This document shows, in pieces, positions 8,338-16,235 of a DNA stretch of 64,000 bases. Numbering within the stretch: the stretch's first letter is position 1; each line of letters opens with the position of its first letter. The notes under the pieces were generated by a model that did no database searches, had not been told where the DNA came from, and saw nothing but the letters and a program-made list of their open reading frames with translations. The stretch spans positions 62,001 to 126,000 of the forward strand of contig NZ_CAJXYQ010000004.1 of NCBI RefSeq assembly GCF_913063105.1. The letters are read 5' to 3'. The stretch comes from an uncultured Draconibacterium sp. Its GTDB lineage: Bacteria > Bacteroidota > Bacteroidia > Bacteroidales > Prolixibacteraceae. The translations under genes were made by a program, and so were the position numbers.

Positions 8338-10467
8338 TTAGGAGCTTTGGTTTTCCAGAAAAGTTACATTTGAAAAATAACGTCGAAAAATATTCCATGG
8401 CAAAACTCTGGTAGGCAGGTTTCCTCCACCTAATGATTCACCATGCGGATTACGCAGGGTAATGGTATCATCATTAATATCCATAACGGTATAAGCATGC
8501 AAAGGGACAATTTCATTGAGTCGGGTAAATTGATTTGGTTCAAACCTTCCTGTTCCCGCAGTTACTGGTTGATTTGACCGGAATGCAGCTCTAACTCTTG
8601 TAATTAATTGTTCATTAGTCAAACTACTTAGATTCAGCTCTTCCGCTTCCTGCCCCAGTAAGGTTTCCAATGCATTCTCTTCAAAACCTCCTTCAATTTC
8701 ATCGTAACTACCTTTTAACTTTGCATAGGCTTTCTCAAACAAACGAACCCAAAGTTCGGTTCCCTGTGCATTCGTATCTCCAGCATTTGCATATGTTAGA
8801 TCACCTCTGCCATTATCTCGCTGAGGGAAAGTAGCTGTAACATTAACAACTTGCTGTCGGAAATTATCACCATTTCTTACGTATAATATTACATTATAAG
8901 AACCATCAGATTGTTGTGATATCCTATTTCTCAATGCGTCCGGATTGCTTCTGGCAATTGCAGCAAGTGAAGCAAGAAAATAACAGTCGCCAATGGCACC
9001 TTGTGTAATATCATCAGGAGAATATTCGTCGGTATCATCGCGGTCGTCGCCGATTGTTGCAATTGGTCCGGTTTGAGTTGCACCATAGCTTGATGTTGAA
9101 TCGTTTGCCTGAATAGCAGGATCGGTGCCACTCAACATGGAATTAAAACGTTGTAAATAATCGCCGGATAAATCATCGCGAACAACTCCCACAAAAGTTG
9201 AATGCGTTCTCAGTTCAGACAGCTGTGCAGGCGACATGGAAAGCATCGTAGTATAAATCAAACTTTCATCCGTTCCTGTTCCAACAGTGGCCGTCCATAA
9301 AGAGTTTATGTAGGCGGGATAAGCAGACTCAGCCCCATATCGGAAAAGTAATTGAGTTTTTGCATAATCATGTCCCGACATTTCATTTCTTAATGTTCGT
9401 TGTACCCATGTTGATTGTTTCAATAAAGCCCTGTTTGAAGAACTTCGAATTGCATCGTACACCAACTCCTCATTTGTTCCGGCTCCGTCTGTTGCTTCCC
9501 ATATAGTTAAAATTCCTGGTGGAAAATTTGTTTCCGGCCCATACTTTAGTAACAACCTGGCTTTAAACAAATCGTATCCCGATAATTCAGAACTTAAAAT
9601 TCCCTGGATTCGTTCTCTTAAAAGATTTCTTTCACTACAGTCTCTAATAGCGCTAAAAATACCCTCTTCATCCGTTCCCCATCCGCTTGCCGCATCGGCA
9701 ACTTGCTGATATGCTTCATCTGCGGTCGATCGCTGAACTAATGTTTGTGAAGTGCTGGCCCCTTGTTGTAAAGTATGAGTTAACTCGTGGGCAATTAGTT
9801 TTTGGCCACTTTCAGAATGAGGTTGATATTGTCCGGTATTAAAATAAATATCATTGCCCGAAGTAAACGCCCGTGCCCCCAAATCTTTATTCAATTGAAT
9901 AGCACGACTGTCAGTATGTATTTTTACATTGCTAAAATCAGCCCCGAATCCACTCTCCATTTCCGCCTGAACAGTTGTGTTTAACTCACTTCCTGCGCCT
10001 CTGCTCTGCTTTAATAATTGTTCCGTTGTAAGTTGCCTGCCACCGGTATTATTTTCCCGCTTTGTTTGTAGCGATTCCTCCTCTTCGTTATTTACAGATT
10101 GTTGCTGAATTTCAAACCGGGGCTGTACTTCTTCCTCCTCAGACTCCCGTTGTAAATTCAACATATCCAATTTGGTTTGTGCTTCTTCCTCCTCTTCATC
10201 TTGCTTCTGTATCAGCGGAGTTATCGATTCTGAGTGCAATTTTTTTTGAGTTACTGAATTTTCAGCAGGACTAAAAAATGGCTGAGAAGTGTATCTTTCA
10301 TTTATTACCTGATCGGCAACACGATCGGCCTCTTTTTCGTATTTATCATTAGATTCACCAACATTTAACTTTGCCTGCCCGGTAAAAAAGCCTGATTCAG
10401 TTTTTTTTGAAAAGAAGAACCGACTGCTCTTTCCTGGATTTTCCGGTTTATTTACTTTTGTTTTCAT
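8338..10467 (-). CDS. DUF4157 protein with annexin-like repeats and calpain-type cysteine protease domain (putative eCIS cargo)
   Basis: The 709-aa protein (ATG at 10467; an upstream non-ATG start at 10485 is less likely) has four parts. Residues 1-150 are disordered with three acidic runs (EEEEEAQTK, EEEEVQPRF, EEEESLQTK). Residues about 155-240 are a DUF4157 domain with an intact zinc-peptidase motif HELTH at 227-231. Three annexin-like repeats follow, starting GWGTDEEGIF, GAGTNEELVY and GTGTDESLIY, each with a later xLSGxD segment. Residues about 480-700 form a calpain-like protease with GDCYFLASL (Cys495), PLHAYTV (His657) and LRNPHG (Asn673), a complete Cys-His-Asn triad. DUF4157 is a known eCIS cargo mark. 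It lies between the tape measure and the ATPase, the usual effector position. Confidence 0.9.
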   Translation of the reverse strand: MKTKVNKPENPGKSSRFFFSKKTESGFFTGQAKLNVGESNDKYEKEADRVADQVINERYTSQPFFSPAENSVTQKKLHSESITPLIQKQDEEEEEAQTKLDMLNLQRESEEEEVQPRFEIQQQSVNNEEEESLQTKRENNTGGRQLTTEQLLKQSRGAGSELNTTVQAEMESGFGADFSNVKIHTDSRAIQLNKDLGARAFTSGNDIYFNTGQYQPHSESGQKLIAHELTHTLQQGASTSQTLVQRSTADEAYQQVADAASGWGTDEEGIFSAIRDCSERNLLRERIQGILSSELSGYDLFKARLLLKYGPETNFPPGILTIWEATDGAGTNEELVYDAIRSSSNRALLKQSTWVQRTLRNEMSGHDYAKTQLLFRYGAESAYPAYINSLWTATVGTGTDESLIYTTMLSMSPAQLSELRTHSTFVGVVRDDLSGDYLQRFNSMLSGTDPAIQANDSTSSYGATQTGPIATIGDDRDDTDEYSPDDITQGAIGDCYFLASLAAIARSNPDALRNRISQQSDGSYNVILYVRNGDNFRQQVVNVTATFPQRDNGRGDLTYANAGDTNAQGTELWVRLFEKAYAKLKGSYDEIEGGFEENALETLLGQEAEELNLSSLTNEQLITRVRAAFRSNQPVTAGTGRFEPNQFTRLNEIVPLHAYTVMDINDDTITLRNPHGESLGGGNLPTRVLPWNIFRRYFSNVTFLENQSS

Positions 10468-10471
10468 AAGC

Positions 10472-12001
10472 TTACCATTCAACAAATATCAATTCCTTTT
10501 TCCATGGAAGTTTTACAATGGAAATGTTCCAAGGTAATTTCTCCAGTAATACATCCTGAACTTTACGTTCAACCGTGAGTTTATAATTTTGATCGTGCGT
10601 TGTTAACTTTCCCTGCCGGTGTACAAACAGCTGTCGCAAACCATTTGCCGAGGTGTTCTTAAGTGCTTTCCAGTTTTTTACCACGGCAAGCAACAATAAA
10701 TCGGCTTCTTGTTTTTCCTCTTTCGACAAAAGGCTTTTTGCACTAAGAGGCTGGTTTAATGGCACGTTGCACAAGAATTTTTCGAAAATCATATCGGCTT
10801 CAAAAAAATTCACCTTACCAGTTGCGCAATAATGCAGAGCCTGCACAGCGTGCATTTTATATTTTTCCTGAATGGAATTGTCGGGATTCAACCAACCATT
10901 ATGTTCAAAAAAAGTTTTAATAAATGGATGAAAAAGGATCATACCGGCATTATCCACCAAACCACTGCAATTACTGGCTTCTTCAACCTCTGATCCTTTT
11001 TCTGATTCAAAGTTTACAAACGCTTCCCCTTTAATGGTTGGATTATTTTCAGGAAGCTTACTATCCATTTTAGCCCATTTTTCAATACTATTGTGTTGAC
11101 CTGGCTCCAATTTCGAAATACGCTGTTCTATTTTGTCTGAAAAAAGCAGGTTTATCAATCGTTTCGGAACAATTTCTGTCATTTGTTTTTTTAGCCCAAC
11201 CACATCTTCCGAAATCTCATCTATGCCCAATGGGTTATGTTGAATTAAAATGGCCAAACACCGGAACCATAATTCCTCACCCACCTCGTGGCGAAACAAC
11301 TGTAAAACAAATGCTTCTAAAAACAACTGGCTGGAATTTTCAGGGACTTTTTTTAGAAAATTGCTGAGCTTTGTTGAAGACTTAATTAATCCGAAAGATT
11401 TTAAAGTGTGTATGACCAACTCCGCGCTAAATTGTAGTACAAATCTTCGTGTAGCAATTTTATTCTGCTGAAAAGTTGACAAAAGTTTTTCTCTAAACTT
11501 ATCCGATTTAATTACAATTTTCCAATTTTCCTTACTGCCAAGGGTTTCAATCTGATTGCGTCGGGCATGCCAGGGCAGATTTCCTGTTAATAAAAAATAT
11601 AAAAAAACTTCCTGCTCATCCGCATCCGGATCAATCCATTTTCCTTCGTTACTTCTTTCATTTTTAGTGATGAAGCTTTCGGTTTGACCTTCGACATTAG
11701 CCATTTCCTGCTCAAAGTTTTTAGCATTTCTCAACTGCAATAACTTATTTTCCAGCTGCGATTCAATGGCTTGCCGGATACTTTCAAGGTCAGTTGCTGT
11801 TTCAGCATGCACAGCAAGTTTCAGTTTCTCAAAACGGAAGGTCTGACCTAAATCGTATCTCTCAAACAGTCGTTCAACTGAGGGCAATACATCATCCTGA
11901 AAAAAACTACCGGAGTTGTTTTTTACCCAGTTGGCTTCCTGTTCTGAAGATGTTTCCACCTCGACAAACACCCGATTGATTATGTGCCTGTTAGCTATCA
12001 A
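10472..12001 (-). CDS. Contractile injection system tape measure protein (Afp14 type)
   Basis: A 509-aa eCIS protein of the tape-measure type, which sets tube length inside the particle. The N-terminus (MIANRHIINRVFVEVE, then ERLFERYDLGQTFRFEKLKLAV) is the conserved eCIS tape-measure opening, and the C-terminal part with LLSKEEKQEADLLLLAVVKNW and LRQLFVHRQGKL is also typical. The start is TTG at 12001, two bases after the stop of the 1406-aa gene; the match of the first residues to the family supports it. A length of 509 aa is modest for a tape measure and predicts a short particle, if the rule known for phage tails holds. Confidence 0.85.
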   Translation of the reverse strand: MIANRHIINRVFVEVETSSEQEANWVKNNSGSFFQDDVLPSVERLFERYDLGQTFRFEKLKLAVHAETATDLESIRQAIESQLENKLLQLRNAKNFEQEMANVEGQTESFITKNERSNEGKWIDPDADEQEVFLYFLLTGNLPWHARRNQIETLGSKENWKIVIKSDKFREKLLSTFQQNKIATRRFVLQFSAELVIHTLKSFGLIKSSTKLSNFLKKVPENSSQLFLEAFVLQLFRHEVGEELWFRCLAILIQHNPLGIDEISEDVVGLKKQMTEIVPKRLINLLFSDKIEQRISKLEPGQHNSIEKWAKMDSKLPENNPTIKGEAFVNFESEKGSEVEEASNCSGLVDNAGMILFHPFIKTFFEHNGWLNPDNSIQEKYKMHAVQALHYCATGKVNFFEADMIFEKFLCNVPLNQPLSAKSLLSKEEKQEADLLLLAVVKNWKALKNTSANGLRQLFVHRQGKLTTHDQNYKLTVERKVQDVLLEKLPWNISIVKLPWKKELIFVEW

Positions 12002-12003
12002 TA

Positions 12004-15000
12004 TTAAATTAGTTTTTTATCGTAAAGTAGCTTCACATGAGTTAATAAAATTGCGGTTTTTTCCACTCTTTGCGCATAAGATTTCATGTACGACTTTGTG
12101 GCATCACTCAACACAAATTCGGACTTTTGTAGTAGCTGTAACAACTCTACTATTTGTTTTAACAGCGGAGCAATAACGGGTTCGTATTTTTTTAAGACTT
12201 CAACCGACTGGCATCCCAACACATTGTAAAACAATCGCAATTGATACTCAACAAGCTGAAGAAATTGTACGGCAATTTCTTTTTGCTGCTGCATCTCAAC
12301 CACCATCATAGCGGTATCGTTTAACAGAATGGTAAAAAAGGTTGTTAAACGCTCGTTTTCTTTTCCGGCCAGCCAGGCATCAACCGTATTTAAAACTCCC
12401 TGGTTATACAGCCGTGTTCCTCCGTAAATCCGTTGTGTTGCCACCAGGTATTTTGCAACAATACTGCCACCTTCCAGGGTAATTTTCTGTAGTAATCGCT
12501 GATCTGTTAAAATTGTGGCTTTTGCTTCCTCAACACAAGTGGCTTCTGCGGGTTCTTCAATGTATTTGGTTTGGAAAGTTGTACGTGATGAAGCAGGTGG
12601 ACAAATATCAGCACCATAGGCGGTTAAAGCAAGCTTCCAATCGGTAGGGCTGTTTGGTGTAAGCTCAATAATGACCGGTTCGGTAGTGCTTTGCTTTTTA
12701 ATGGTTCCGTTAATGCTCCATTCAAACTGCGAGGCGTTAGTGGACAAGTTATTTAACACAAGGTTGTTCTTTTCCTGAAGCGGTTTAAACGACGCTTTAG
12801 GTGCTTTATGTATTGTGACCTTGCAACCTGAGTTCTGTCCGTTCACCAAAAACTCAATGGTTCCTCCTGCCGAAGCTGCGGGAATAAAAACAAAGGCTCC
12901 GTTGGCATCACGTTCAACACCATCGCCCTGTATTTCTACTTTAGCATTTTCGGGTATTACTGTAAAAGGATAGGCCTGTTTATCGTTCTCGCAGAAATTA
13001 ACCGGAGTAATTTCAATTGTTGGTTGAGTTTCAATAAACGTGATGTAATGTTTTACTGTTGACTTACAAACTTTATTGGCAGCAGTCACACTTAAGGTTA
13101 CCGTTACTTTGTTTTTGTCGTTAACGGGCAGGCTGTATTTATGAGTAGGGCTTTTTTCAGTTGAATAGTTTCCATCTCCAAAATCCCAGTAAAAACTTGC
13201 GCCTTCCAAATCACCTCTCGGAACAAAAGTATGAACGGCTAAAGCCGTAGGCTCTTCGGGCACGTCAAAATCAGCTTCAATTCCGCGGTAAACAGTAAGT
13301 TCTGCATCGGTAAGCTGACCGTTAACTGTAAATTTTAAAGGCCTCGCAATCATCTCTTCCGGGAAGCTTTCGGAAGAAACAAATAGCTTTTTGCCTTCAA
13401 TTTGAATACCGGGAACCACAGGGCTAAGCTGCACTATCCCATCAACCGGTGAAACATCCAGAATTATGGGATCCTTATCGGATTGTAAACAATAATTATC
13501 GTCGCTAAGCCGCAGTTTTACCGGTGGTTTTTGTATAATGTAGTTTATCGGTGCACAATCAGAACAACACTGATAAGGCAAGGCAAAATCGGCCACCACC
13601 GTATTATTTGGCACTTTGGATACCGGTATAAATTTTTCGAGCGTTTCAATACGCTCAAGATTCGTCCTGTAATTCTCGTATTTTAACATTCCAGTGGTAG
13701 CTTTCAACAACGAAGTTCTATCGTTAAACGACAATTTCTCGATGTTTAGAATATCACTGGCAACTGTTTTTTTAAGCATTGCTGAAAAGTCTGCTTTCGT
13801 ATCTACAGCGCTTACTTTATCAACAAGTGAAACGTTATCTGTTTTTTCGGCGTTCTTGTACACAATTACAAAAGTACCTCCGGGTTCCACTCCTGCTTTA
13901 TGCTCCAATCCGGGATGTTGTTCTATAAATTTTGACAATTGCTTTTGCAGCAGTATTTGCTCCTTGCGCTTGTTTACCTCGGCAAGTAATACTTCCAATT
14001 TTTTTCCGGAACAGCAAACAGCCGACAACTGATTGATTAACAAACCGGTAAAAGCGCGCAACTGTGTTGACAATTGCGTTGAGTTATAACTGGCTTTTAA
14101 CTTTTGAACCAGCTTGCACAGTTGCGATAATGAAAGCTTATAATCAGTTAATTTATCCGTATCTACTTCGTTAATCGCTAAAGGCATACGCTGCGAAAGC
14201 ACATAACTACCGGCCATTAATTCCACCGATTTGTTTACCACAAATTCTTTTAATTCAGGATCTGCATTCCAGGCATCGGTATTTACTTTTTCCTGCAAAG
14301 CATTACCGGCAGTGGCTACAATATCGTTTACCGACCCTCCAATGTTGGCCTCAATGGCCACTTTCATAGCTTCGCCTATGGTATTTTCGGCAGTTACCAG
14401 GTTATCGGTTACGGCACTGGCCCTATTTTTTGTTTTCAGCGAATAGACCAATGCTCGATTATAAACCGAATAATCTGCCTCGCTTATCTTTTCTTTTAAC
14501 AACTCGGTGCGCGAGGTAAGTGTTGCGCCTATCATTGCATCTTTTTTTAACGACAGTTCCGGTTCTTTGATATTTGTTCCTGGAACCTCGGTACTAAACC
14601 CTGAAAAGAAATCGCTTACCTGAGCCAAAACACAATCCTGCTCTGCCCGCCATGCTTTTAACATTACAGCTAAATCTTCAAATTCGCAGGAATAATCTTC
14701 CAAATCGATGTTGCTGGTGTTTATATTTACCGACAGGGCTTTCACATCAAAACCAAGCCCATATTTCAATTTTAGTTCCTCCAATTCCTCTAATACATCG
14801 CGATAATCTTTTCCCTGGTGGCCTTCAATACGCAGAAAATCGTGTTGCGAACTTGTATATGCCAATGGTTCTGTTATATGTGAAAGCTTAGAATATGTTG
14901 TTGCATGATAGCTAAGATTCTCCTCCTCTGAAAAGTTGCTTGTTTGCTCATAATTCCATGCTTTTAAAAATGCCCTGTCAACTTTATAATAGAAAGGAAT

Positions 15001-16224
15001 ACTTTGTTTACCAGGCACATTTTTTTGTGACGGTGTAATTTTTAGTTCTCCTTTTGCAGGGCTGTAATTTGTAATAAGCAACAACAGGCGTGCATACAAG
15101 CTTTTGGCTTTTTCCATTTCGGTAGCCCATACACCCAATGCGGACGATGGATAAAAACGATGTCTGAAGTTTTTGAGATCTGTATTAACCTCGGATAGCT
15201 TGCCAAGTAATAAATGTTTTGGAAAGGCCTCAATATCAGGAATACATACTTCATTTAATTTTAACAGGCAAGTTTTTAGTTCGTTATAATTATCAGTTAA
15301 GTCCTTTAGAAAATCGTAACGGTACTGAATATCAAAAGGAACCAGATACGGACTAAATGCAAAATGAGATTTCAGCTGCGCAATTAACTGACTAATTTTT
15401 ACGCTTCCACTATCCAAAATTGCACCAAAACTATTTTGAATTTTAGTTATTCCAATGCAAAGATTATCAACGAGCCCGTCGCTTTTAACCGCATCGTAAT
15501 AGGCGCGTTTCAATTCGTCGTATTTAGTTGAATTAACTTCGTTTAGCACCACTTTTCGTACTGCCAGGGCTGGCAAATCGAGATAAGCTTTTGTGTTGTT
15601 GTGCCCGGCATAAATTGAATCGTTATTGGCCAGGTACTGTGCATCGTTTTCGTTCAGTAATAAAACGCGTAAACGGTTTACTTGCTCAATTCCCTGGCTA
15701 TCGCAATCAATGGCCGTGCATAAATCACCTTTTACAGGATACGATTCAAGGTAAAGCAGAACAACCATCTCTTTTAAATTACTAAAACTGCTGAGTTGAG
15801 TGCTGCCTTCAACAGCTGTTGGAAACAGCTCGTACAAATCGATCGTTTTTGAAGATAGTCTGGAAGTACCAATCAATCTTTTAAATGGATCGTAACTGGC
15901 AGAATCGTCGTTAAATTTCCGAAAATAGGCAAAGGGCAGTGCGGTAGTTGCCAATTGCATTTTCAAGGATTCCTTGCGACTGGTTTTGAGAGTTATGAGA
16001 TCACCATCGGTTGTTACCCCAACACCCGGTGCTATATAAATTTTACCGCTTTTAAAAGCAAGTTTGAAACCACAGGCTATACCAACGCCACTCAGCAAAA
16101 TACGTGAGAGCCTGTCCTGGACATCAAAATAATTAATAAACTCGTTTAACTGCTCGTTGGTTAAAACCTGGTTTTCAACAAAAGTGTGATACTTGGTGGT
16201 AATCTCGTTTAATTTTGCTTCCAT
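12004..16224 (-). CDS. Giant eCIS-associated protein with PKD domain (putative fibre/baseplate extension)
   Basis: This 1406-aa protein lies where fibre-type Afp13 genes lie in other eCIS operons. Residues 1-100 (FIDYFDVQDR-like FINYFDVQDRLSRIL, then SGKIYIAPGVGVTTDGDLI) resemble phage tail proteins with small beta domains. The middle 700 residues are mostly helical and unrecognised. A PKD domain sits near residues 975-1065, with FYWDFGDGNYS and THKYSLPV. A further Ig-like segment and a helical end (about 1230-1406) follow. No signal peptide is present, consistent with release by cell lysis. It may reach outwards to bind target cells; that role is inferred from position and the PKD domain only. 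Confidence 0.7.
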   Translation of the reverse strand: MEAKLNEITTKYHTFVENQVLTNEQLNEFINYFDVQDRLSRILLSGVGIACGFKLAFKSGKIYIAPGVGVTTDGDLITLKTSRKESLKMQLATTALPFAYFRKFNDDSASYDPFKRLIGTSRLSSKTIDLYELFPTAVEGSTQLSSFSNLKEMVVLLYLESYPVKGDLCTAIDCDSQGIEQVNRLRVLLLNENDAQYLANNDSIYAGHNNTKAYLDLPALAVRKVVLNEVNSTKYDELKRAYYDAVKSDGLVDNLCIGITKIQNSFGAILDSGSVKISQLIAQLKSHFAFSPYLVPFDIQYRYDFLKDLTDNYNELKTCLLKLNEVCIPDIEAFPKHLLLGKLSEVNTDLKNFRHRFYPSSALGVWATEMEKAKSLYARLLLLITNYSPAKGELKITPSQKNVPGKQSIPFYYKVDRAFLKAWNYEQTSNFSEEENLSYHATTYSKLSHITEPLAYTSSQHDFLRIEGHQGKDYRDVLEELEELKLKYGLGFDVKALSVNINTSNIDLEDYSCEFEDLAVMLKAWRAEQDCVLAQVSDFFSGFSTEVPGTNIKEPELSLKKDAMIGATLTSRTELLKEKISEADYSVYNRALVYSLKTKNRASAVTDNLVTAENTIGEAMKVAIEANIGGSVNDIVATAGNALQEKVNTDAWNADPELKEFVVNKSVELMAGSYVLSQRMPLAINEVDTDKLTDYKLSLSQLCKLVQKLKASYNSTQLSTQLRAFTGLLINQLSAVCCSGKKLEVLLAEVNKRKEQILLQKQLSKFIEQHPGLEHKAGVEPGGTFVIVYKNAEKTDNVSLVDKVSAVDTKADFSAMLKKTVASDILNIEKLSFNDRTSLLKATTGMLKYENYRTNLERIETLEKFIPVSKVPNNTVVADFALPYQCCSDCAPINYIIQKPPVKLRLSDDNYCLQSDKDPIILDVSPVDGIVQLSPVVPGIQIEGKKLFVSSESFPEEMIARPLKFTVNGQLTDAELTVYRGIEADFDVPEEPTALAVHTFVPRGDLEGASFYWDFGDGNYSTEKSPTHKYSLPVNDKNKVTVTLSVTAANKVCKSTVKHYITFIETQPTIEITPVNFCENDKQAYPFTVIPENAKVEIQGDGVERDANGAFVFIPAASAGGTIEFLVNGQNSGCKVTIHKAPKASFKPLQEKNNLVLNNLSTNASQFEWSINGTIKKQSTTEPVIIELTPNSPTDWKLALTAYGADICPPASSRTTFQTKYIEEPAEATCVEEAKATILTDQRLLQKITLEGGSIVAKYLVATQRIYGGTRLYNQGVLNTVDAWLAGKENERLTTFFTILLNDTAMMVVEMQQQKEIAVQFLQLVEYQLRLFYNVLGCQSVEVLKKYEPVIAPLLKQIVELLQLLQKSEFVLSDATKSYMKSYAQRVEKTAILLTHVKLLYDKKLI

Positions 16225-16235
16225 TTTATCCGTAT

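Noticed and set aside
10070..10210. Short repeated units rich in tcttcctcc, looking like a small repeat array
   Set aside because: The units code for acidic runs (EEEEE...QTK) in the disordered N-terminus of the DUF4157 protein; spacing is irregular and there are no CRISPR-like spacers.
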